From positions 45,474-109,473 of IMG/VR virus record IMGVR_UViG_3300014819_000001: 64,000 nt of DNA. One strand, written 5' to 3'. This DNA comes from a virus. Shown piece by piece: positions 7,539 through 15,385 of the stretch (position 1 is the stretch's first letter; each line of letters opens with the position of its first letter). Below the pieces are notes generated by a model. It saw only the letters and a program-made list of their open reading frames with translations. It did no database searches and was not told the origin of the DNA. The translations under genes and the position numbers were made by a program.

Positions 7539-8113
7539 CTATAATCATAACTCAAGCTTTCACAAATTAAATTCATCTGTACTACTACAGCCATAGCATA
7601 GGCTACAGCATGTGGCTTCTTAAAATAATACTCGTCATTCTCTGGTTTCGTCCAAACTTCCATCATGATCTCGGGCCATGATTTTCCAATCAAGTGCCTC
7701 TTGGATGGTCGGATCATAGCGAGGACGGCAGCTAATTGTTCCACGGAAGTAGGTTGGGTCTTCTTCAGAATAGTCCCATGCCCTTTCAAATGAAATAGTA
7801 GATCCGTAAACTCGTCTTGTAGTAATAGTTCCCATAGTGGTTCTGTCTCCATTAATTGTGTTAAATGAGCTTCATTTTGTACATCTTTGTAGATGTTAAC
7901 ATTGAGAAAATCTATTTTAAAATAGCCACGTTGTTCGGCTTGTTTGTATTCTATGCCTGCTATTTTTGTCAAAGGGTCATAAGGTATACTTTGAACATAT
8001 ATACCTGTATTATGTACAGCTACCCCATCAGGTCCTTCACGTCTTGCCTTGATATGAGGTATCAAATTTAGTGCTTGATCTCTATTGGCAAAATCGATGT
8101 CGATGTCAGGCAT
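7535..8113 (-). CDS. Stand-alone DNA polymerase III alpha (DnaE)-like fragment
   Basis: A 192-residue protein starting MPDIDIDF, the palm-domain motif that carries catalytic aspartates in bacterial DnaE/PolC. It continues with other alpha-subunit-like pieces: HNTGIYV, KIDFLNV (compare KIDFLGL), EQLAAVLAMIRPSKR (compare the LALYRPGPM region) and KPHAVAYAMAVVVQM (compare the KSHAAAYA segment). The order matches DnaE but intervening sequence is missing and the total is far shorter than the about 1,100-residue polymerase. It cannot be a full polymerase; a regulatory, decoy or primer-handling role is possible. It is last in an overlapping operon with uvsW. Confidence 0.7.
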   Translation of the reverse strand: MPDIDIDFANRDQALNLIPHIKARREGPDGVAVHNTGIYVQSIPYDPLTKIAGIEYKQAEQRGYFKIDFLNVNIYKDVQNEAHLTQLMETEPLWELLLQDEFTDLLFHLKGHGTILKKTQPTSVEQLAAVLAMIRPSKRHLIGKSWPEIMMEVWTKPENDEYYFKKPHAVAYAMAVVVQMNLICESLSYDYS

Positions 8114-8289
8114 CAGTGCTTGACCTCACTGTTAAACATTAGTAATGGTAGATTATCTGCCAAAAATTCAGTATATTCCTTAGCATCCTCTACAGTTTCA
8201 AAACCAGTGAACTGTACGTAAACTGCCTTATCTTCTTCGACTAGCCTAACTTCTATGTCTAATGGTATTTCTTTTACTTCAGTACTCAT
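8113..8289 (-). CDS. 58-residue acidic conserved-type small protein
   Basis: A short acidic protein beginning MSTEVKEIPLDIEVRLVEED, with an alternating pattern that predicts a beta strand, an aromatic/hydrophobic core and a helix. Its ATG overlaps the stop of the upstream zinc-finger gene by 4 bases (ATGA) and its TGA overlaps the ATG of the DnaE-like gene by one base (TGATG), so it exactly fills the gap. This packing makes it a real gene. No Cys, no membrane segment, no known family. Confidence 0.75.
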   Translation of the reverse strand: MSTEVKEIPLDIEVRLVEEDKAVYVQFTGFETVEDAKEYTEFLADNLPLLMFNSEVKH

Positions 8290-8966
8290 AAGTTATGTTC
8301 CTTTACAACATGTTTGACTAGATCAAGATCATCTGAGTTTGAACGAAACTTTTTAACCCAAAATTCTGGATCTATAGTATTACTGAGTTCTGCTAACTGT
8401 TCATCGCTAAATTGTGTTAATAATTTTCTACCACCAGTACTATTTAACAATAGCCAAGGACTCACTTTTCCATCTTTAATATCAAAGGTAGCTCTAGTCG
8501 GGCTAGCGTATAGAAAATAATGATTCCATATGCTACTATGATCATCTGCCCAATCCATCATAGTAGCTATGCTTCTTTGCAGTGCAGTTTCTACACTTTC
8601 GTTTTTTATTAGTTCAAGAACATAGGATTCATATAATTTTTCATTACACCAGTGATCAAGTTTTACTCCACTGACCACTACATAATCAATAAAATATTCT
8701 GGATACAAAGGATTTACATTGTGTAGAAAGCTACCAAATTTAACAAAAGCGTTATAATATTGGCTTCTAGCAAAATCATCATAACTTTTTTGTCCTTCAA
8801 ATTTCTGTGATAATTTGTAAAATCTACAATAGCTTAGAAAGCCCATTTGTACATGTTTTTCATTTTTAGCAAAATGGCGTCTTTTTTGTTCACACATATG
8901 CACCATCAAAGTTTTTTCCTTAGTAAATTTACTTTGACAATGATTACAAATAAATGCTTGATTCAT
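8286..8966 (-). CDS. C2H2-type zinc-finger protein, conserved in T4-like phages
   Basis: A 226-residue protein. The N-terminus carries one zinc knuckle, CNHCQSKFTKEKTLMVHMC (Cys6, Cys9, His and Cys ligands), followed by a helical domain with many aromatic residues (SYCRFYKLS, QYYNAFVKFG). The start is placed at 8966: this ATG overlaps the upstream stop by one base (TAATG) and puts the zinc finger at the very N-terminus; the longer in-frame start at 8999 lies inside the upstream gene. Nucleic-acid binding is likely from the finger; the exact role is unknown. It belongs to the uvsW operon. Confidence 0.7.
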   Translation of the reverse strand: MNQAFICNHCQSKFTKEKTLMVHMCEQKRRHFAKNEKHVQMGFLSYCRFYKLSQKFEGQKSYDDFARSQYYNAFVKFGSFLHNVNPLYPEYFIDYVVVSGVKLDHWCNEKLYESYVLELIKNESVETALQRSIATMMDWADDHSSIWNHYFLYASPTRATFDIKDGKVSPWLLLNSTGGRKLLTQFSDEQLAELSNTIDPEFWVKKFRSNSDDLDLVKHVVKEHNL

Positions 8967-9430
8967 TAAAAATATTTTTGAATTTGTGAATCGTCCCAAC
9001 CTAAGTCTTTAGCTAAATTTTTAAGTTCTTTCACACCATTGATTTCAGCTAGGATTTCTAGGTCACACAGTTTTCTATCTGGATATATATCCTGTAAAAA
9101 TTTTAATTTTTTAGTTTCGCCCTTTTTCTTTTTAAAACCAATCCATTCATGAAAATATTCTTGTTTATTTTCATATCCACAACAACACAATAACTGCCAA
9201 AGTAATTTAGGATGTTTATTAAACAATGACCAGTGTTTATTATAAAATTCGTTTGTTGATAATACATAGTGTTCTTGAACTTCTCTTTTACTAGTTTTTA
9301 CACTACTAACATATCTGTTCAATAAAAAGAAACTTACGCTCTTTTTTTGTTCATCAGTGAATAAATCCCAAAGGTCTTTACCGCCTTGATCTACTGCACT
9401 GAGTATGTCTTTTAATTCAAGTTTTGCCAT
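8966..9430 (-). CDS. Conserved hypothetical protein of the uvsW operon
   Basis: A 154-residue helical, lysine-rich protein starting MAKLELKDILSAVDQGGKDL. It contains a LLWQLLCCCGYE hydrophobic/cysteine segment and ends in a basic, polar helix. Similar proteins sit beside uvsW and clamp-loader genes in marine T4-like phages; I considered the small clamp-loader subunit gp62 but the sequence does not match what I know of it. It overlaps both neighbours (14 bases upstream, 1 downstream), so translation is coupled. Function unknown; a replication or recombination accessory role is inferred from context only. Confidence 0.6.
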   Translation of the reverse strand: MAKLELKDILSAVDQGGKDLWDLFTDEQKKSVSFFLLNRYVSSVKTSKREVQEHYVLSTNEFYNKHWSLFNKHPKLLWQLLCCCGYENKQEYFHEWIGFKKKKGETKKLKFLQDIYPDRKLCDLEILAEINGVKELKNLAKDLGWDDSQIQKYF

Positions 9431-9647
9431 CTTCTTTACCTAATCTATAGATCATTATAACACGTTCAACAGCCTTTTGTAAAGCAGGGTTGGAATCTTT
9501 TTTATACCATATTTCATTCCATTCTAATTGATTTCTCCTATCTATAGCATATTGATCCATACTGACAAGAGCTCTTTCGGTGCTATTAGGTTTCCTTACA
9601 TATACTGTATGACCACCGTCTGGACTTTCAAAAATCTCCCCCATCAA
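9417..9647 (-). CDS. Small hypothetical protein in the uvsW operon
   Basis: A 76-residue protein, mixed beta strand then helix, starting MMGEIFESPDGGHTVYVRKP. No motif or membrane segment is visible. The ATG overlaps the upstream stop by 4 bases and its 3' end overlaps the next gene by 14 bases, as usual in this operon. The second Met (9644) is an alternative start. Unknown function. Confidence 0.6.
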   Translation of the reverse strand: MMGEIFESPDGGHTVYVRKPNSTERALVSMDQYAIDRRNQLEWNEIWYKKDSNPALQKAVERVIMIYRLGKEDGKT

Positions 9648-10150
9648 AGAATCCTACCAATATCAATCAGCTCACTTTGCCTACTTACTTCTTTAACAAA
9701 AAATGCACATTCTGGCTTTTCTTCGTAATTCAATGGAGTTACTAGTAAATGGTTATTACGCATTTTAGGAAAATACCATTTGACATCATTATAAAAATTT
9801 ACAATCTCAATTGGCTTATATTCAATTTTGAAACTGCTCAAAGGGTTAAAAATTACAGCATCAAATCCTCGATCATTTAGGCTAGTTAGAGGTAATATTT
9901 CAGCGTCCACACTGCTAGTGCCATCTCCTACAACAATGCTCCAATCTATAGGCATACTGATTTCTTGATCACCTATTTTTAACACTATAGCTGGGCTGTT
10001 AAAACTTTCTAAAAATATCAATGGTACAAAGAAGAAGTCTGGATTTTTTGGATCACTATTGTCTAATACAGCGAATCTTGTGTTTTCATCTACTTCGTCT
10101 GGTAAATTGTTTAATGAGAATAATTTGTTTTCTAATGTTAGTATTTGCAT
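9644..10150 (-). CDS. Conserved hypothetical protein next to uvsW
   Basis: A 168-residue beta-rich acidic protein. The conserved-looking core is FDAVIFNPLSSF and VKWYFPKMRNNHLLVTPL, followed by CAFFVKEVSRQSELIDIG. I recognise this as a protein type that accompanies uvsW in marine T4-like phages, but no activity is known. The ATG lies 2 bases after the uvsW stop, and the 3' end overlaps the next gene by 4 bases. Confidence 0.65.
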   Translation of the reverse strand: MQILTLENKLFSLNNLPDEVDENTRFAVLDNSDPKNPDFFFVPLIFLESFNSPAIVLKIGDQEISMPIDWSIVVGDGTSSVDAEILPLTSLNDRGFDAVIFNPLSSFKIEYKPIEIVNFYNDVKWYFPKMRNNHLLVTPLNYEEKPECAFFVKEVSRQSELIDIGRIL

Positions 10151-10152
10151 GA

Positions 10153-11625
10153 TTATTGCCAGTCCATTTTTTGAATACTGAATGGATATTGGGCTTCCTT
10201 ATAATATTTTTTACGTTCTGTAAGATGTCGTTTGCTGAACTTACAGGTGCTGGTTACATCCCAGATTTCAACATGGTCTTTGTCCTCCGCTCGACGGATA
10301 CCCCTGCCAATGCTTTGTATAACACGTACAAAGGACTTGCCAGACTCAATAAGAACCAAATTAAAAATGCGAGGAATATTGATGCCAACTGCCGCCACAC
10401 CGTAGGTTGCGACGATGACTTTATTTTGACTCGTTGCCACTTCGTCATATTCTTCTTTCCTATCTTTTGTCTTTACATTGCCTGATATGAATACGCTGCC
10501 TTCTAATTCATTTACTATAAATTTGCCTGTGTCAATTCTATTTACTAATACTAATGTATTGCCTTTCTCTGCTACATTCTTAATAAATTTGCTAATATAA
10601 ATCATCCTAGTTTCATCTGTAACAAGATACTTTAGTTCATCTGCATAATTTTTAAATTCAGGTAAGTCAACAAGTTGTACAATGTTCACATGACAATTAC
10701 TAAGGACTCCTCGCTCTTGTAATTCACTAGCTTTAATGCCACCAACTAGTGGACCGATACTGGCGAAAATTTGTTCATGTTCATAAGGTTCTTTAGGCAC
10801 AGTTCCAGTTAGGCCCCAACGTATACAAGCATTATTTAGGTTACGTGTTAACAAATTTTTCAATACCTCTGCTTTGGCCATGTGTACTTCGTCAACAATT
10901 ACAGCAGTAACCCCATCTAAAAATTCAGCCAATGTAAGTTGATCTGTTTCTCCATTTTTACTTTTTTTATCCAATATGTTTAAACTTTGCCAAGTGCATA
11001 TTGTATGCGTACAATTTAATTCTTTACGATCACCATAATACACACCAACATCCAATCCTACATTACGAAAATCTTCTTCAGTTTGTTCAACTAGACTTTT
11101 GTTTGGTACTATGGTGATAGTCCTTCCATATGGCTCACATAGTTGGCTTAAAGTAGCAGTGGTAATAGTTTTACCAGCACCAGTAGCAATCTCTTGTAGG
11201 CTTTGATGATATTGAAGGAAATTGTTTATAGCATCTACTTGATAGTCACGTAGCAATATAGGTTGACCTTCTTGTTGATGACCTTTAGGCCATACCTTAC
11301 CCTGATCAGCCCAATATGTTTCAGTTACCGGAGTAAAACTGATTTGTTTACTGGATCTGTGATCTTCAATATCAGTTACTTCGATATCCATAGAATCCAA
11401 TACCCCAAGTATTTTTTCTATGTGTGTTAAGTACCCTGATCCTCCAATACCAAATAGGCTAGTTGTACCATCCCAACGTCCTAACTTGTAAGCAGGTTGG
11501 AAACGTGCATAGGGCAATACATATTTGAAGGTGTTGGCTAACTTACGACGTGCTTCTAATGGCAACCCCTCAAATTTAATGTTTACTTCATCTTTTATTA
11601 TTAATTTACAGGATTTCATGTACAT
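10153..11625 (-). CDS. uvsW: UvsW-type DNA/RNA helicase (SF2)
   Basis: T4 UvsW unwinds branched DNA and R-loops and shifts replication from origins to recombination. The N-terminal domain (residues 1 to about 115) has the KLGRWDG substrate-recognition segment seen in UvsW proteins. The SF2 core follows: Walker A EIATGAGKT ending at T153, motif II DEVH at 245-248, motif III WGLTGTVP, and motif VI QSIGRGIRR. At 490 residues it is close to T4 UvsW. The start overlaps the preceding gene by 20 bases; Met3 (11619) is an alternative start. Confidence 0.93.
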   Translation of the reverse strand: MYMKSCKLIIKDEVNIKFEGLPLEARRKLANTFKYVLPYARFQPAYKLGRWDGTTSLFGIGGSGYLTHIEKILGVLDSMDIEVTDIEDHRSSKQISFTPVTETYWADQGKVWPKGHQQEGQPILLRDYQVDAINNFLQYHQSLQEIATGAGKTITTATLSQLCEPYGRTITIVPNKSLVEQTEEDFRNVGLDVGVYYGDRKELNCTHTICTWQSLNILDKKSKNGETDQLTLAEFLDGVTAVIVDEVHMAKAEVLKNLLTRNLNNACIRWGLTGTVPKEPYEHEQIFASIGPLVGGIKASELQERGVLSNCHVNIVQLVDLPEFKNYADELKYLVTDETRMIYISKFIKNVAEKGNTLVLVNRIDTGKFIVNELEGSVFISGNVKTKDRKEEYDEVATSQNKVIVATYGVAAVGINIPRIFNLVLIESGKSFVRVIQSIGRGIRRAEDKDHVEIWDVTSTCKFSKRHLTERKKYYKEAQYPFSIQKMDWQ

Positions 11626-12790
11626 TTGATATTAATGGCTTTACAGGTAAATGATAAATTATCAGGTCACAGTCATTACAATAAACATCACATTTATTGT
11701 TTCTAAGGCTATTGGTAAAACTGATTACAGCATCTGGATACCAACTACTGTGTAGCATGAATTTTGGTAGTTTTCCATTACCAATACCTACTATGTCAGT
11801 ATCGTTATCTAATTTTTTATTCAGTGAATATTGTGATATAATCTTGTTAAATGCTAGTCCTTCTTGTTTGTTATCAAATCTAAAATAAATTCCAGTATTA
11901 TATTCTTGAATATTTGACTCTAAAAATTTTATCAATTTTTCAATTGAATGTATACTATTGATAGGTGAAAAATCGTCAAAAATTATCAAAATTCGATTTC
12001 TACTAAGATTAGACAGTGCGGTTAAAAGAGTATTAAAATTGACTATGTTACTATTGATAAAAACTTTATTTTGTACTCTGTTGGCTATCTTATATTCTAA
12101 ACTATTTTTTGTATTTTCGTCAAACTCACCATTGAAATTGTACTGGTACCGTATTTTTTGATCTAAAACAATTAACTGGTTAGTAGTATCTATTTTATGA
12201 TTATTTGGTTCTAATTTACTCTTATAAAGGTGGTCAAATTCAAATTTTTCTTGGACTTGTTTTAAATCAAGTTTAGAAATTTTTTCATATAATTCCAAAA
12301 AATCATCGGAAAACTTAAATTTTAGTGGGGACAACTGATCATATAAAGTTACTATATTTTTTTCTGACAATGAGTATATGTAGCCTTTATTATTTAAATC
12401 ATGCTTTTCATATTTCAATTGAGAGTTAATAATAGACAATATTTTTTTGATTTCTTTATCAAAACTAAATTCAACTAGAATTTGTGCTTCCTCATTTTTT
12501 GAGTATTTTAGTGAGATTTGACGAATTTTTTCATTAACTCTAAATTCTTTTTTCCACATTGGCATTGCCAATAATTCTAGCACAGAGTCTTTAAAATTTC
12601 CTAAGTGTTCTTGATTTTCTTTTAAGATTTTTAATACTAGATTAGATTGGGATTCCGTAATATACAAATCCTTAGTCATCATAGATGATATATTTTTCAG
12701 TATTTTTCTATCTTTAAGAGGTATGGATGAATTGATATTATCGAAACCTATTTGTTTTAAAGAATAAATTAAATCATCAACTGTATTCAT
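11606..12790 (-). CDS. Hypothetical protein, first gene of the uvsW operon
   Basis: A 394-residue Lys/Asn/Ile-rich protein of no recognised family. The first about 200 residues are helical. Around residues 245-300 a Rossmann-like pattern appears (NRILIIFDDFSPINS, resembling a Walker B strand) but no Walker A is seen, so ATPase activity cannot be claimed. The C-terminus has a cysteine pair near CDVYCNDCDLIIY that could bind metal. It is read from a near-consensus sigma70 promoter whose predicted start point coincides with the ATG, and overlaps uvsW by 20 bases. Confidence 0.7.
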   Translation of the reverse strand: MNTVDDLIYSLKQIGFDNINSSIPLKDRKILKNISSMMTKDLYITESQSNLVLKILKENQEHLGNFKDSVLELLAMPMWKKEFRVNEKIRQISLKYSKNEEAQILVEFSFDKEIKKILSIINSQLKYEKHDLNNKGYIYSLSEKNIVTLYDQLSPLKFKFSDDFLELYEKISKLDLKQVQEKFEFDHLYKSKLEPNNHKIDTTNQLIVLDQKIRYQYNFNGEFDENTKNSLEYKIANRVQNKVFINSNIVNFNTLLTALSNLSRNRILIIFDDFSPINSIHSIEKLIKFLESNIQEYNTGIYFRFDNKQEGLAFNKIISQYSLNKKLDNDTDIVGIGNGKLPKFMLHSSWYPDAVISFTNSLRNNKCDVYCNDCDLIIYHLPVKPLISNVHEIL

Positions 12791-12796
12791 ATGTAT

Positions 12797-12825
12797 ATTG
12801 TATAAAATTAGATAAGCTATGTCAA
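12797..12825 (-). promoter_or_regulatory. Near-consensus sigma70 promoter TTGACA-17-TACAAT
   Basis: On the minus strand TTGACA (12825-12820), a 17-nt spacer and TACAAT (12802-12797) form an almost perfect housekeeping promoter. The predicted start, about 7 nt downstream, falls at the ATG at 12790, with no Shine-Dalgarno, so the mRNA may be leaderless. It would drive the uvsW operon as an early/middle unit. The -35 touches the end of the upstream gene. Confidence 0.75.
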
Positions 12826-13665
12826 GTCTACTTTACTCAATAACCTTCTAAGAGGTGTTCCTTCATTAATTTCTTCAATGGTCCATTCAGTATGTAGTAT
12901 GGCATTAAACCAACTGCTTCTATCTAAAATTCTTGGGGAGTCTATATTAGACAGCATATCACTTTGTTCATAGGCTAGGCTAGATTCATCACAGATTAAG
13001 GGACAGCCATTGATAATACTTTGTATACCTACACCACTATTAAAATTTATGATTGCCTTATAGTTGAAACTTAAATCAAACTTGTCATAAGTGCCTAATA
13101 ATTTCTTAGGTGTATCAAGAATGACATTATGGCCAAAATCTTGACCAAGATAGTTACGTGGGTGAGGCCTAGCGATGATTTTTTGATCTGTATATTTTCT
13201 AATCTCAAGAATTTTTTGTCTCATCCAATCCTTACATGATCCAGAATATGTCCATTGTAAACTTTGATCATGCTGTCCGGCTATCAATATAGGTTTGTTA
13301 TTATTAGGAGTGACATCGTTTAATTTAATACCTAATTTTTTGTCTCTATCTGGTATAAAGTTTTCATTATGAGCATAAATTCCATCTCGAGTAATATTGT
13401 TTACACTGACCTTCCAAGTTTGTCCTCTGATCAAACTTCCGACTTCAAGAATAAAAACAGGCTTACCTAAATTTCTATAGTGATTGTAGATTTCTTGATT
13501 TTTCTGCATTCTACCACGCCACAGTACACTCCAAATTAAGGCACAGTCACAATCTAAAGAATTTGCTACAGGCTCAATACCTAATTTTTTACAGGCTTCT
13601 AAAAATCCCTGCCACACTGGTTCACTCTGTTGTGCTGTTTGATTTTCAAAGTAGGAAATTTTCAT
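12817..13665 (-). CDS. KpsC/KpsS-like capsule polysaccharide (Kdo-transferase type) protein
   Basis: A 282-residue protein of the capsule biosynthesis family that includes the beta-Kdo transferases KpsC and KpsS. Evidence is the pattern ARPHPRNYLGQ in the middle and INFNSGVGIQSIINGCPLICDESSLAYEQS near residue 220, the nucleotide-sugar binding pair of motifs in that family, plus a C-terminal helix DRSSWFNAILHTEWTIEEI. A paralogue with the same landmarks is encoded at 14474-15385. The nearby kdsA makes a Kdo donor precursor, which fits. Its 5' end faces a divergent glycosyltransferase across 17 bases. Catalysis is not proven by sequence. Confidence 0.65.
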   Translation of the reverse strand: MKISYFENQTAQQSEPVWQGFLEACKKLGIEPVANSLDCDCALIWSVLWRGRMQKNQEIYNHYRNLGKPVFILEVGSLIRGQTWKVSVNNITRDGIYAHNENFIPDRDKKLGIKLNDVTPNNNKPILIAGQHDQSLQWTYSGSCKDWMRQKILEIRKYTDQKIIARPHPRNYLGQDFGHNVILDTPKKLLGTYDKFDLSFNYKAIINFNSGVGIQSIINGCPLICDESSLAYEQSDMLSNIDSPRILDRSSWFNAILHTEWTIEEINEGTPLRRLLSKVDLT

Positions 13666-13667
13666 AT

Positions 13668-13681
13668 GTTAAATATTTAAT
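13668..13681. promoter_or_regulatory. Palindromic bidirectional late-promoter-like element
   Basis: TTAAATATTTAA (13669-13680) is a perfect palindrome filling the gap between two divergent genes. Plus strand reads GTTAAATA ending 7 nt before the ATG at 13683; minus strand reads ATTAAATA ending 8 nt before the ATG at 13665. Each differs from NATAAATA at one base. Neither gene has a Shine-Dalgarno. Confidence 0.45.
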
Positions 13682-13682
13682 C

Positions 13683-14486
13683 ATGAATACGCCGAATTTC
13701 ATAGGAGAATTCCCCCAAAATTCCATAGTTTTTTATATGGCCGCTGACGAGGTCTATTTTAATCTTCATGCCAAAACTCTTATAGCCAGTATCAAAGAAA
13801 ATTTTAATCATCCTATACATATTCATATATATAACCCAAGTGATGCTACAAAAATCTATTGCGAAAGTAATAATGTAAGTTATAGTTTTGAATTCTTTGA
13901 TGAAAAATTAGTTGAACGAGCCCACCAAATATATAAAAGGCCTTATTATGATTTTGAACTAATAAGACGTAAGGCAAAAATGCAAAGTGGCAAAAGAGAT
14001 GACAAAGAACTTTGGAAATATCTGGTAAAAACTTATTACGCCTGTACAAGATTTGTTAGACTGTGGCAACTTTTACAAAAACCGACCTATGTCATACTTT
14101 TAGACGTTGACAGTTTGGTAAGGATGCCTTTTGTTCTTCCTACTAATGAATATGACATTCATGTATATATAAAAAAACATAAAAAGCATGTTCCATGGCC
14201 TCAACATTTAGCTAGTACTATTTTTTATACTGGAACTGACGCTAGTTTTAAGCTAATTCGTGATCATGCCAATTTAATTATTGAAGAATATCAAAAAGAT
14301 TTATTCTATTGGTTTTTAGATCAGGAAACTTTAGATGTTGCCCTAGCCAAATATAAAAGAGCACCATTAGATCAAGCATTTGTTGACTTCGATATGGGCG
14401 AAACTAGTTTTATATGGTGTGCCAAGGGAAACTTAAAAGATAATCAAACTTGGCTCAGTGAAATTAAAAAATATCAAAGTTTATAA
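13683..14486 (+). CDS. Putative glycosyltransferase, GT8-like
   Basis: A 267-residue protein predicted to transfer a sugar from a nucleotide sugar. It begins with a GT-A type pattern (IVFYMAADEVYFNLHAKTL) and carries the metal-binding DxD-like motif LLDVDSLVRMPF. The start is set at 13683 because the longer ORF (13563) would run through the divergent neighbour. It is the only plus-strand gene of the glycan cassette and lies between the two KpsC/KpsS-like genes, with which it converges (13-base overlap at 14474). Acceptor and donor are unknown. Confidence 0.65.
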   Translation: MNTPNFIGEFPQNSIVFYMAADEVYFNLHAKTLIASIKENFNHPIHIHIYNPSDATKIYCESNNVSYSFEFFDEKLVERAHQIYKRPYYDFELIRRKAKMQSGKRDDKELWKYLVKTYYACTRFVRLWQLLQKPTYVILLDVDSLVRMPFVLPTNEYDIHVYIKKHKKHVPWPQHLASTIFYTGTDASFKLIRDHANLIIEEYQKDLFYWFLDQETLDVALAKYKRAPLDQAFVDFDMGETSFIWCAKGNLKDNQTWLSEIKKYQSL

Positions 14487-15385
14487 TAGCTTTTAAACTT
14501 GTTCCAATATACTCCTTGGAGAATTTCGTCACCAGTATGATGTATATGTGCAATTTTATGAAGCCATTCATTTCTGTCAGGCATTGGCGGGTCAGAAAGT
14601 TGCTCAAGATTAGTAAATCCCACATCCTTGGCCCAACTATTAGTAGGCTCATCAAGATAAACTGGGATACCTTCTATTACACTGACACAATTTGGTGTAC
14701 TATTGAATCCTACACAACACCAAGCATCAGCCAAATCATCTTTTATGTCACCTCCAGTACGAACATTCACAGTATGACCGAATCTTTTTCTTATTCTTTC
14801 AACATTTGCCTTATTATGGCCACTATCACCTGGATGAAGCCTCACTGTGATTGGTCTATCAGTTATTTCTCTCACTCTTCCCACCATATTGCACACCCAT
14901 TTGATGCCATTATGTCCTAACATGTTCCAACCTTCAGTTCTTTGACCTAAAATTACAATATGATTACCATTTTGACGCCATGGTTTAATTTCTAAGTCAT
15001 GCATAGCTAAAAGTTTATCTAATTTTGTTGGGTCTTTTGGTAAACTTAAAAAATATTCACCATCTGTTGGGTAAACTCCATTAACACTGTATCTATAACA
15101 ATGATTATCTTTTTTTCCGTAGTTAAAAATATTACTATCTATGTAAATTATAGGAATATCTCTAGATTTTAAGTTTCTAATAATTTTACTTCTAAAATTT
15201 TCACCTAAAGTATAGCCTAAAATAAATCCTGCGTCAATATCTAAAATTTTTTGTTCATGTTTTTTAAAATTAACGATTTCGTCCCCAGCAGCTACCACTC
15301 CCAAGCCAAAATCTATCAATCTTGACGTTTTTAAGGAAGCAGTACGCCAATCACTTATACTGGTATAAAAAATTCCTACTTTCAC
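14474..15385 (-). CDS. KpsC/KpsS-like capsule polysaccharide protein, paralogue
   Basis: A 303-residue protein with the same landmarks as the one at 12817-13665: VRLHPGDSGHNKANV, then CVGFNSTPNCVSVIEGIPVYLDEPTNSWA, then DRNEWLHKIAHIHH. These are the sugar-nucleotide motifs of the capsule/Kdo transferase family. The start is GTG, overlapping the kdsA stop by 4 bases (GTGA), so it is coupled to kdsA. Coupling to the Kdo-8-phosphate synthase gene strengthens a Kdo-related role, for instance adding Kdo to a lipid or virion glycan. It may instead act on another sialic-acid-like sugar. Confidence 0.65.
   Translation of the reverse strand: MKVGIFYTSISDWRTASLKTSRLIDFGLGVVAAGDEIVNFKKHEQKILDIDAGFILGYTLGENFRSKIIRNLKSRDIPIIYIDSNIFNYGKKDNHCYRYSVNGVYPTDGEYFLSLPKDPTKLDKLLAMHDLEIKPWRQNGNHIVILGQRTEGWNMLGHNGIKWVCNMVGRVREITDRPITVRLHPGDSGHNKANVERIRKRFGHTVNVRTGGDIKDDLADAWCCVGFNSTPNCVSVIEGIPVYLDEPTNSWAKDVGFTNLEQLSDPPMPDRNEWLHKIAHIHHTGDEILQGVYWNKFKSYYKL

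Noticed and set aside
8966-9430. Identification as clamp-loader subunit gp62
   Set aside because: The context invites it, but the sequence lacks the features I know of gp62; left as hypothetical.
13563-13682. Longer start for the plus-strand glycosyltransferase
   Set aside because: It would run through the 5' part of the divergent KpsS-like gene; the ATG at 13683 keeps both genes whole.
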